From contig CBDDIR010000003.1 of assembly GCA_965229115.1 (NCBI GenBank), forward strand, positions 2,480,001-2,544,000: 64,000 nucleotides of DNA, in the 5' to 3' direction. Below the pieces are notes generated by a model that was not told where the DNA came from, did not search any database, and saw only the letters and a list, made by a program, of their open reading frames with translations. The stretch is from UBA7672 sp965229115. Lineage in GTDB: Bacteria; Pseudomonadota; Alphaproteobacteria; Caulobacterales; Hyphomonadaceae. A program made the translations under genes and the position numbers. Positions 23,986 through 30,441 of this stretch are shown here, one piece after another. The number at the start of each line of letters is the position of its first letter. The stretch's first letter is position 1.

Positions 23986-24699
23986 TTGAAGCGGGCGGAT
24001 GTCGTCAGCGTTGGTCGCCTCTTTGCAGGCACAGCGCGTTTTCGATGCGGCCCGGCTCGTCCCGGTTTTCACTGGGGCCCGCCGCAAGTCGCCCAACTCC
24101 TCGTCGATCTCGAAACCGCCGCCGAAGATTCCATTGACGAAGAAGACGTTCCTGAGGAGCGCTTCTATCTCGGCGTGATCTCCGTCACGCCGCTCGGCAA
24201 AGGCCTCTCCACGCTGCTCGATGGACAGCAGCGCCTCGTCACCCTCGCCATGTTCCTGGCTTTCGCGCGCGACCGGCTACCGACCAATCGCGAACGCAAT
24301 CGCATCGATAAAATGCTGATCCGCCGCGCCTTCGGCCGCGTGCCCGAACCGCGCCTGCGCTTGGCTCCAGAAGATCACGCCTGGTTCGCGCACTTCATCC
24401 TGCCGCCCGGCGCCACCAAGCGCTTGCCGGAAACCGCGCCGCTCGGCTCGCCGCGCGAACTTCTGCTCGCCGCGCGCTTCATGGAGCACGCCTTCAACGA
24501 CTATTCGGCCGACACCCTGCGCAACATCATCGATTTCCTGATGCACCACACGGCCGTCGTCCGCTCCGTTGTCGAACAACGCCCGTCCTTCGCACCGCCC
24601 CTCCCGGCGCTGCCCGCCCCCTCACGCCACAGCCAGGCGTGGGACGACGAACCTTTCCCTACGCCCAACCGGCCGCGCTACAACGTAGCCGCGGAATAA
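23986..24699 (+). CDS. Short DUF262 protein without DUF1524
   Basis: A 237-residue protein from a TTG start with GGGAG 9 bases upstream. It begins with a DUF262-type region (HWGPPQVAQLLVDLETAAED, then RFYLGVISVTPLGKGLSTLL) and has the hallmark DGQQRLVTLAMFLAFARDRL. GmrSD-type enzymes use this domain for nucleotide binding or hydrolysis but also need a C-terminal DUF1524 nuclease, which is absent. The rest is helical with a proline-rich tail. Such short versions occur alone and their role is unknown. It is divergent from the g3.5-like gene. Confidence 0.78.
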   Translation: MKRADVVSVGRLFAGTARFRCGPARPGFHWGPPQVAQLLVDLETAAEDSIDEEDVPEERFYLGVISVTPLGKGLSTLLDGQQRLVTLAMFLAFARDRLPTNRERNRIDKMLIRRAFGRVPEPRLRLAPEDHAWFAHFILPPGATKRLPETAPLGSPRELLLAARFMEHAFNDYSADTLRNIIDFLMHHTAVVRSVVEQRPSFAPPLPALPAPSRHSQAWDDEPFPTPNRPRYNVAAE

Positions 24700-24763
24700 T
24701 CCCGAAAACTCATCGACCCCTACGACGTGCCCACACGAGTGAGCAGCCAACTGGAGTCCGTCT

Positions 24764-24829
24764 ATGGCGCAGCGCATATTCATCGCCGTCGTCTTCATCG
24801 GGTTGATGAGTCTGTCCGTACTGGCGTGA
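24764..24829 (+). CDS. Putative 21-residue membrane micropeptide
   Basis: ATG at 24764, with GGAG about 8 bases upstream, opens a 21-codon frame that is almost entirely one hydrophobic helix: MAQRIFIAVVFIGLMSLSVL plus a final alanine. Nothing longer is possible in this frame. The good ribosome site and the helix make it plausible, but chance cannot be excluded. Confidence 0.4.
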   Translation: MAQRIFIAVVFIGLMSLSVLA

Positions 24830-24874
24830 GCGCCTGAACCGCCCAAAATTTGAGAAGCCGCCACCGGCGCACCT

Positions 24875-25003
24875 CTTCCCCCGTGAAACGGGGGAAGTAC
24901 GGCGAAGCCGGGATGGGGGCGAGTCTCGAGGGCGGTGCATGTAACTCGCCCCCATCGTCTCGCGGCTGCGCCGCGATCCACTTCCCCCGCGTCGCAGGGG
25001 AAG
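24875..25003. repeat. Composite palindromic repeat, family A (copy 1)
   Basis: The stem CTTCCCCCGT-GAA-ACGGGGGAAG opens the element. Then come GATGGGGGCGAGT and its inverted partner ACTCGCCCCCATC, then CGCGGCTGCGCCGCG, and a closing hairpin CTTCCCCCGC...AGGGGAAG. The same modules recur at 28524 and 30077. No reading frame is conserved between copies, so it is a dispersed non-coding element. Confidence 0.85.
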
Positions 25004-25113
25004 AGTTACCGCAACGTCTCAGCGCACAGCAAAACACAGTTGAAATCCCCCTCCCGCGCCCCACCTCACCCATACGCCTTGGGGGAAAGCCGTCTCTTGC
25101 AAAGGAGCAACCC

Positions 25114-25296
25114 ATGAACCGCCTGCACCAAAGCACCCATCCCTGGACCACCGCCCAGGAAGAAGAACTCCGCCGCCTCGCCCGCGCGAATCTCACACCC
25201 GCCGACATCGCCAGCCGCCTCGCCCGCACCCCGGAACAAGTCTTCCAACGCGCCCACGAACTCGGCCTGACGATGGGTCGCGCGAAGCCGAACTAG
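25114..25296 (+). CDS. Small helix-turn-helix-like (SANT/GcrA-type) protein
   Basis: A 60-residue protein with a strong ribosome site (AAAGGAG) 6 bases before the ATG. It contains PWTTAQEEELRRLARANLTP followed by ADIASRLARTPEQVFQRAHE, a Myb/SANT-like helix-turn-helix of the kind found in GcrA-like and homing-endonuclease-linked proteins. It ends GLTMGRAKPN. A role in DNA binding is inferred from the motif only. It lies between two palindromic repeats. Confidence 0.7.
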   Translation: MNRLHQSTHPWTTAQEEELRRLARANLTPADIASRLARTPEQVFQRAHELGLTMGRAKPN

Positions 25297-25325
25297 CTCG
25301 GCTCACAATCCGACCCAAACGGGGA

Positions 25326-25432
25326 GTCATTCTCGGGCTTGTCCCGAGAATCTCGGTTCGATCTCCATAGGGATAGCCAGCGGTCCCTCACCTGATGCAA
25401 CCGGGATTCTTGGGACAAGCCCGAGAATGACT
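25326..25432. repeat. Palindromic repeat, family B
   Basis: Near-perfect inverted ends: GTCATTCTCGGGCTTGTCCC at the left and GGGACAAGCCCGAGAATGAC at the right, enclosing about 65 bases with no coding signal. The left end is itself a hairpin (CTCGGG...CCCGAG). A related half-element lies at 29485-29510. Elements of this kind are widely dispersed in alphaproteobacterial genomes. Confidence 0.85.
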
Positions 25433-25451
25433 CCGTCAGGTTGGCAAGCAC

Positions 25452-26552
25452 CTACGCCTCCACCCCCGCCATCCGCCGCTTCTCCTCCACCGTCAGAAAA
25501 CTCGCCGCATCAATCCGCGCCCACTGTTCCGCGCGCTCCTCCTGAAACGCCGGCACGCCCTCCAGATCAGCAACAACTGATCCGCCAACCCGCTCGCCCA
25601 GCCACACCGAGATCGCCCGCGCCGCCTTGTTCACCAGCGGCAACACCGTCAGCCGCCAGAACGCCGAATTGGCCTCGCGATAATTCGCATAGGTGGCATC
25701 CCCCGGTATCCCCAGCAGCATCGGCGGCACGCCAAACGCGAGCGCGATCTCCCGCGCCGCCGCATTCCGCTGTTCCACGAAATCCATATCCGCCGGCGAA
25801 AGGCTCATCGGCCGCCAGTCGAGCCCGCCCTCCAGCAACATCGGCCGCCCCGCATTCGGCGCACCCCTGAAATTGAGATCGAGATCGCTCTTCAACTCCG
25901 CGCGCTGTTCCTCCGTCAGCGCCTCGGCGCCGGAATAAACCAGCGCGCCCGAAGGCCGCGCCGCATTGTCGATCAGCGACTTCGTCCACGCCCCGCCCGC
26001 ATTGTGAATGTCCACCGCCCGCGCCGCCGCCTCCAGCGGCGAGTGCCCGTCATAGTCATTCGCCGGATGGAACAGCCGCAGATGCATCACCGGCGAAAAC
26101 CCATCCGCCTCGCGCACAATCCTGCGCACCTCGCTGCCCACCCGATGCTCCCACGCCACCGGCCACCCGCGCGGACCTTTCAGCGCCTTCATCCGGTCCG
26201 GCCGCAGCACAAACAACTCGCGCACCTCGCCATCGATCGACACGGCCTCGAGAAACGCATCGCCCGTAATCGTCAGATGCCCGTAGAATGTCTCCAGCAG
26301 ATCCGGCCCAGCCTGATCGCCATTCGGCCGCGCCATCAGCTGCGCCAGCTCGCCCTCAGCCCCCGCAGCACGAAAGCCCACGCTCCCCGCCGCCTCCGCA
26401 ATCATCCGCACGCAGCGATACCCCACCGCGTTCCTCTCGAACCCCTCGCGCGTCAGCTGCCCAAGCCCCGACCACTGCGCCGCGCGCAGATCGGAAATCG
26501 CAACCAGCGGCGCGGCGGACTTCGCCTCGCGCTTCCTGAATAGTCTCATCAT
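25452..26552 (-). CDS. GTA portal protein, HK97 type (g3 homologue)
   Basis: A 366-residue protein with the HK97 portal pattern: FERNAVGYRCVRMIAEAAGS, YGHLTITGDAFLEAVSIDGE, HLRLFHPANDYDGHSPLEAA, EQRNAAAREIALAFGVPPML and YANYREANSAFWRLTVLPLV. The portal is the dodecamer through which DNA enters and leaves the head. A strong ribosome site (GGAGG) precedes the start. The length is slightly below the usual 390-400. It is the most upstream GTA gene found here; no terminase follows on this strand. Confidence 0.95.
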   Translation of the reverse strand: MMRLFRKREAKSAAPLVAISDLRAAQWSGLGQLTREGFERNAVGYRCVRMIAEAAGSVGFRAAGAEGELAQLMARPNGDQAGPDLLETFYGHLTITGDAFLEAVSIDGEVRELFVLRPDRMKALKGPRGWPVAWEHRVGSEVRRIVREADGFSPVMHLRLFHPANDYDGHSPLEAAARAVDIHNAGGAWTKSLIDNAARPSGALVYSGAEALTEEQRAELKSDLDLNFRGAPNAGRPMLLEGGLDWRPMSLSPADMDFVEQRNAAAREIALAFGVPPMLLGIPGDATYANYREANSAFWRLTVLPLVNKAARAISVWLGERVGGSVVADLEGVPAFQEERAEQWARIDAASFLTVEEKRRMAGVEA

Positions 26553-26863
26553 GTCCTCCGATACGGGGCGGGCTACAGCGCTGCTGCAATTGAACTGGCC
26601 AACAAGTGCGCCGCGCCATCAGGCGTTCAGGCGTCTGTTTCCTGATCCGTGGCCTCGCGCCTCGGCGCTGACCCACTTGTCGACCATGAGCCAATATACC
26701 CCGGCCCACGGCGCCGTAGATTCAGAAACGCTCCATCCCCCAACTTTGGTGAACAACACCCTGTTTGAATGGATGAAAGTTTTCGGCCGTCCTACAGTTT
26801 CGCTCCACCTCTATCCCCCATTCTCGGGTCATAGCCGCATCCCGCGGCGGTGGAGATGCAGCC
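26553..26863. other. Intergenic region with no supported gene
   Basis: This is where the GTA large terminase (g2) would be expected. I looked for it on the minus strand and found neither a Walker motif nor a nuclease-type frame, only short chance frames. Base composition is a little richer in A+T near 26700-26800 than in nearby coding DNA. It probably holds promoters for the portal and the divergent small gene. Confidence 0.6.
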
Positions 26864-27118
26864 ATGGCGATCGATGCTCCCATTTCTGTCCGCGCCAGCG
26901 AACAGACCCGCCGCGACGACGCCCGCGAAGCTGCCGCTCAGTATCTCGCCACACGCGCCGAATACCGCCGCGCAGCCCGCGTCGAGGAAGCCAAGGAATC
27001 GTCCGCCCAGCGCCCGACGATCACCGACCGCGCCCGCGACAACGCCGCCGAAACCGACCAGCGCCCGCGCTCGCGCCCAACCAATGGCACAGGCCGCCTC
27101 GTCGACATCGTCGCCTAG
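26864..27118 (+). CDS. Small charged protein with C-terminal VDIxA ending, member 1
   Basis: An 84-residue protein with a GGAGAT ribosome site. The middle is arginine- and alanine-rich helix (EQTRRDDAREAAAQYLATRA, EYRRAARVEEAKESS), then a disordered stretch, and the last residues are GTGRLVDIVA. The two next plus-strand small proteins end TALIVDIKA and GVYVDIQA. I do not recognise a family. Confidence 0.65.
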   Translation: MAIDAPISVRASEQTRRDDAREAAAQYLATRAEYRRAARVEEAKESSAQRPTITDRARDNAAETDQRPRSRPTNGTGRLVDIVA

Positions 27119-27239
27119 GAACGCAGTTACCAACCCGCTAATCCGACACGCGCAATCGCACACGCCTCCGCGACGCGCCCTTCATGACAACCTGCCATCC
27201 TGCATAGGTCGCAAACTGCGACGTCGTCAGGACTAACCC

Positions 27240-27425
27240 ATGTCGCTGGATCTCTCAGGCATCCGCACAGCGCCGCCCACCAAGCGGGACTACGCCGTCT
27301 ATCGCGACGCCCAGACCGCCGACTTCAAGCTGCGCAAGATCAACACCATCGCAACCCTGCTCGACACCGAAGCCCGCGCCCGCGCCGGCTTCCACACCGC
27401 CCTCATCGTCGACATCAAGGCCTAG
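27240..27425 (+). CDS. Small protein with C-terminal VDIxA ending, member 2
   Basis: A 61-residue protein starting MSLDLSGIRTAPPTKRDYAV and ending FHTALIVDIKA. It shares only the C-terminal ending with members 1 and 3; the rest is mostly helical and charged. Its stop overlaps the stop of the convergent VOC gene. Function unknown. Confidence 0.65.
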   Translation: MSLDLSGIRTAPPTKRDYAVYRDAQTADFKLRKINTIATLLDTEARARAGFHTALIVDIKA

Positions 27426-27820
27426 CGCTTCTTCACCGCCGTACGCTTCACCGCGACTTCCGCCTGCCGCGTAGCGATCTGCCAGGTGTTGCCCCAGCCA
27501 TCCCGCACAATCCCGCGCCGGTCGCCATAAGGCGTATCCTGCGGCTTCTCCACCGACTTCGCGCCCGCCGAAATCGCCTTGCGATACGTCTTGTCCGCAT
27601 CCTCGACATACACATACAGGCACGCCGTATAGGGCTCGCGCACGTCCGCATCGCTCAGCATCACGATGCTGTCCCCGATGCGCATCTCCATCGGCCGCCC
27701 CGTCGTCTGCCGCCCCGTCGCGCCAAACACCGTCCGCAGGAACGTCGCCAGCCCCCGCACATCATCCGTGAAAATCCGCGGCGTTACTGTCCGCCAGCCC
27801 TCAGGCTGAAATCCGGCCAT
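27422..27820 (-). CDS. VOC-family (PhnB/YP_glyoxalase-like) protein
   Basis: A 132-residue protein starting MAGFQPEGWRTVTPRIFTDD, with MEMRIGDSIVMLSDADVREP, YVYVEDADKTYRKAISAGAK and the end RRGIVRDGWGNTWQIATRQA, followed by a basic tail. The pattern is that of PhnB-like VOC proteins; metal ligands are partly absent, as is common in this branch. The start at 27820 fits homology. The tail (AVKRTAVKKR) is unusually basic. Confidence 0.82.
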   Translation of the reverse strand: MAGFQPEGWRTVTPRIFTDDVRGLATFLRTVFGATGRQTTGRPMEMRIGDSIVMLSDADVREPYTACLYVYVEDADKTYRKAISAGAKSVEKPQDTPYGDRRGIVRDGWGNTWQIATRQAEVAVKRTAVKKR

Positions 27821-28037
27821 CGCAAACCCCAACCGAACAAGCCCAACCCTGTCCGTTTCCGAACCTGAAAACCTGCCACGCACCCTCAGGCCGCGCAAAA
27901 GAATCTGCGGCTCAGTCAGGCTTTAACCCGTCACCGATGCTTGATGCGGCAGTGCGAAAATTCAATTTGGGCGCGAGTTACCGCAACGACCGCCCGCATT
28001 TTTCGGCCGCCCGCGCTGAATCAAAAGGCCGCACGCT

Positions 28038-28045
28038 TTAACCAT
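28038..28045 (+). promoter_or_regulatory. Possible CtrA half-site TTAACCAT
   Basis: The octamer TTAACCAT, a known CtrA half-motif in Caulobacter, lies 89 bases before the ATG at 28134. A second TTTAACC lies at 27922. One octamer can occur by chance, so this is weak evidence. Confidence 0.3.
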
Positions 28046-28133
28046 TGACCCCACCAAATAAAGGTTTTGCGCGCGTCTTCGTTTACGAGCGATTCACGCA
28101 ACCGGCACATAATGGGCATCGTAGGAGTCGATC

Positions 28134-28451
28134 ATGAGCGCCGAAGCGACGGGCGCGATCGGACCCGTCTCGGTCCGGTACGCCGCGCAAATCCGGGAAC
28201 TGCTTTACGCGCAAGCCGTGCAACGCATGGCTGCCGATCAGGAAGCCGCGCGCGCCAGCGCCGACGCCGAACGCGCTGCCCGCACCGAGCCGAAGGTCAA
28301 GGAAACCGAACTCCACGCCAAGGTCGATCCGCTGCACACGATCCAGCGCCCCGAAGCCGTGAAAGCTCCGGTCGAAACGCCAGTCGCCGTCGCCGACAAA
28401 CCGAAGTCCACCGACTCCAAACTCGGCGTGTACGTCGACATCCAGGCCTAG
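28134..28451 (+). CDS. Small charged protein with C-terminal VDIxA ending, member 3
   Basis: A 105-residue protein starting MSAEATGAIGPVSVRYAAQI. A long alanine/glutamate-rich helix (residues 20-60) is followed by a low-complexity lysine/proline/valine tract, ending KLGVYVDIQA. The tail matches the endings of the two plus-strand proteins upstream. The N-terminal motif PVSVRYA loosely recalls PISVRAS in member 1. Function unknown. The 300 bases before it hold no other gene. Confidence 0.65.
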   Translation: MSAEATGAIGPVSVRYAAQIRELLYAQAVQRMAADQEAARASADAERAARTEPKVKETELHAKVDPLHTIQRPEAVKAPVETPVAVADKPKSTDSKLGVYVDIQA

Positions 28452-28523
28452 CGTCACCGACGCGGTCGCCTGGCTCCAAGCCAATATCTCAAATCCGAAG
28501 AACTCGCGCGCACACCAGCGCAG

Positions 28524-28590
28524 CTCTTCCCCCGTTCACGGGGGAAGTGGATCGTCGCGCAGCGACGAGACGATGGGGGCGAGTCTCAGC
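28524..28590. repeat. Palindromic repeat, family A (partial copy 2)
   Basis: CTCTTCCCCCGT...ACGGGGGAAGTGGATCG, then CGTCGCGCAGCGACG and GATGGGGGCGAGTCTC. These are the same modules as in copy 1 but in another order, and the element stops at the edge of a different repeat at 28605. Confidence 0.8.
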
Positions 28591-28604
28591 GGGATTTCCT
28601 CAAT

Positions 28605-28699
28605 CGTCATTCCTGCGAAAGCAGGAACCCAGGGGCCGCAAGAGCAATTCATTCAGCCCCTGGGTTCCCGCTCTTCGCTACGCTCCGGCGGGAATGACG
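28605..28699. repeat. Palindromic repeat, family C
   Basis: A 95-base inverted repeat. The ends are CGTCATTCC and GGAATGACG, and the inner arms include AACCCAGGGGC and GCCCCTGGGTT. The family is distinct from A and B although it lies directly beside an A copy. It may also end transcription of the convergent neighbours. Confidence 0.85.
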
Positions 28700-28715
28700 A
28701 TTACCACCCCCACCC

Positions 28716-29345
28716 CTACTTCTTGAACATCTCGGCAAACGCGGGAACATCCTTCGCCCAGGCGAGATCCTTCTCGTCCGCCCGCTTCGCCGCCGGCCGC
28801 GACGCACAGCGCTCGACATACGCCTTGAACGCCGGTTTCTCAGGCAGCCATTTCTGCTGCATCACATAGCCCATGCTGCCCGCCACCTGCACATCCGCAG
28901 CGGTAAAGCGCTCGCCCGCGATGTACGTGCTCTCCGACAGGCGCCGCTCAAGGTTCGCCACCATGTCGTCGTACGATCCGAACGAAACGCCGCTCGGCTT
29001 GTACTCGAGCCCCAGCGTGTGCACGGCCACAGCCGGATCGAACACCGAGTCCGCATAGACAAGCCATGTCAGGTAAGCCGCGCGATCCTTGTCGCCGATC
29101 TTCGGCGCCAGTCCCGCCTGCGGAAACGCATCGGCGAGATAGATCGAGATCGCCGCGCGCTCCGTCACCACCACGCCGTCATGCTCGATCGCCGGCACTT
29201 TCTTGTTCGGCTGGATCTTCCGATACGCGTCCGGAACATCGGCGCGAATATCGATCAGCTCAACCTCGTAAGGCTGGCCCAGCTCCTCCATCAGCCACAG
29301 CACATTCGTCGAGCGCGACCACGGCGCATGATAGAATTTCAGCAT
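28716..29345 (-). CDS. Glutathione S-transferase family protein
   Basis: A 209-residue protein with a thioredoxin-like N-terminal domain (MLKFYHAPWSRSTNVLWLME, then NKKVPAIEHDGVVVTERAAI with the cis-proline and the glutamate-serine-like glutathione site TERAAI) and a helical C-terminal domain (ERFTAADVQVAGSMGY). The start at 29345 fits homology. The substrate is unknown; it is likely a cytosolic detoxification enzyme. Confidence 0.88.
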   Translation of the reverse strand: MLKFYHAPWSRSTNVLWLMEELGQPYEVELIDIRADVPDAYRKIQPNKKVPAIEHDGVVVTERAAISIYLADAFPQAGLAPKIGDKDRAAYLTWLVYADSVFDPAVAVHTLGLEYKPSGVSFGSYDDMVANLERRLSESTYIAGERFTAADVQVAGSMGYVMQQKWLPEKPAFKAYVERCASRPAAKRADEKDLAWAKDVPAFAEMFKK

Positions 29346-29484
29346 CGGAACTCTCCCTTGTTTCCTCGTCAGCGGCCTTCGCCGCCGCCACAGGAAACAA
29401 GCTACGCCGCCCCTGCTGACAGCCAAGTGTCAGCATAGTGGCGGCAGCCCGATTTTAGGTTGAAACAACAGCTCGCAGACACGT

Positions 29485-29510
29485 CACCCTCGGGCCTGAC
29501 CCGAGGATCT
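29485..29510. repeat. Half-element of palindromic repeat family B
   Basis: CCTCGGG-CCTGA-CCCGAGG forms a hairpin preceded by GTCA and followed by ATC, as at one end of the 25326 element. No partner is found nearby. Confidence 0.6.
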
Positions 29511-29550
29511 TTCTTCCCATCGACAATCGTATGCCCCCGACAGACGAGCC

Positions 29551-29928
29551 TCAGCCCATCCGCATCATGGCGCAAACCTTGTTGCCATCCGGATCGCGCA
29601 GGTAAGCGAGATAGAGCTCCATCGTCGGCCCCTTGCGAATGCCCGGCGGATTCTCGATCGCCGTTCCGCCATTCGCCAGCCCCGCCTCATGCCAGGCATG
29701 CGCCTGCTCGGGCGAGTCCACCGCAAACCCGATCGTCGCGCCGTTCGAAATCGTCATCGGCTGTCCATTGATCGGCTCCGTCACGCCGAACACGCCCGTC
29801 TTGGTGCGATAGAACATGCGATGCCCATCAATCGCCGCCGGCCGCACCCCGAGCGCGCCCAACGTCGCGTCATAAAACTTCTTTGCCCGCTCGAGATCAT
29901 TCGTCCCGACCATCACATGCGAAAACAT
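29551..29928 (-). CDS. VOC-family (glyoxalase-like) protein
   Basis: A 125-residue protein starting MFSHVMVGTNDLERAKKFYD, with TLGALGVRPA, TIGFAVDSPEQAHAWHEAGL and the C-terminal YLRDPDGNKVCAMMRMG. The first histidine (SHVM) is in the metal-ligand position. It belongs to the VOC branch of small stand-alone proteins with unknown substrates. The start at 29928 is chosen by homology. Confidence 0.85.
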   Translation of the reverse strand: MFSHVMVGTNDLERAKKFYDATLGALGVRPAAIDGHRMFYRTKTGVFGVTEPINGQPMTISNGATIGFAVDSPEQAHAWHEAGLANGGTAIENPPGIRKGPTMELYLAYLRDPDGNKVCAMMRMG

Positions 29929-30076
29929 TGCCGTTTCTCTCCCCGTCTGGTCCCCCACGATTGCGCGAACTTCAGCTCACTGACAATGCCCGCAAATCTA
30001 TCGCCGCAAGCGAGTGACGCGGAGGCAAGCGTGAGTACATCAACGATGCACCACGTCGCTGATCTCGGTGACTGCC

Positions 30077-30207
30077 CTCTTCCCCCGCAAAGCGGGGGAA
30101 GTACCCGAAGGGGGATGGGGACGAGTCGCAGGGGCGGTGCACGCAACCCGCCCCCAAACGTCTCGCCGCTACGCGTCGATCCACTTCCCCCGCAAGCGGG
30201 GGAAGAG
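30077..30207. repeat. Composite palindromic repeat, family A (copy 3)
   Basis: It opens CTCTTCCCCCGC-AAA-GCGGGGGAAG and has GGGGATGGGGACGAGT in the middle, with a partial inverted partner. It closes with CTTCCCCCGC-AA-GCGGGGGAAGAG. Layout and length match copy 1 at 24875. The 510 bases from 29929 to 30441 contain this repeat, the next one and no supported gene. Confidence 0.85.
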
Positions 30208-30234
30208 CTTCCCACACCACAGCTCTCCCCAAAG

Positions 30235-30284
30235 CGCTCATCCTGAGCAGCGCAGCAAAGCTGCGCGTCCGTCGAAGGACGAGC
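30235..30284. repeat. Palindromic repeat, family D
   Basis: GCTCATCCTGAGCAGCGCAG is followed by CAAAGCTGCGC and CGTCGAAGGACGAGC. The outer arms (GCTC...TCCT and AGGACGAGC) and the inner GCGCAGC/GCTGCGC pair form a nested hairpin. The sequence is unlike families A-C. It lies 28 bases after repeat A copy 3. Confidence 0.7.
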
Positions 30285-30441
30285 GCGTGATCACTGAAGC
30301 CAGATTGAGGGATGGAGCTGCATCAGAACTGTAGGACAGCCAAAAATCATCCCGAACAAACTCAGCGCGTTAGCGCGAGAGTTTGGGGGATAGCGCCCCC
30401 CAAATCCCGCACCCCCTTGGCCCGGGGTTATACTCCCACCC

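Noticed and set aside
24875..25003. Repeated motif resembling a CRISPR unit
   Set aside because: Copies are few, kilobases apart, palindromic and without regularly spaced unique spacers or cas genes. It is a dispersed repeat family.
1..26552. An ordinary prophage
   Set aside because: No integrase, repressor, replication, lysis or terminase genes are seen, and the tail and head genes match the GTA-specific order and families (g12-g15). A GTA origin explains the set better.
26553..26863. Possible terminase remnant upstream of the portal
   Set aside because: No Walker A, DE-box or nuclease motif in any frame. The minus-strand frame here is arginine-rich and low in complexity, without similarity to TerL.
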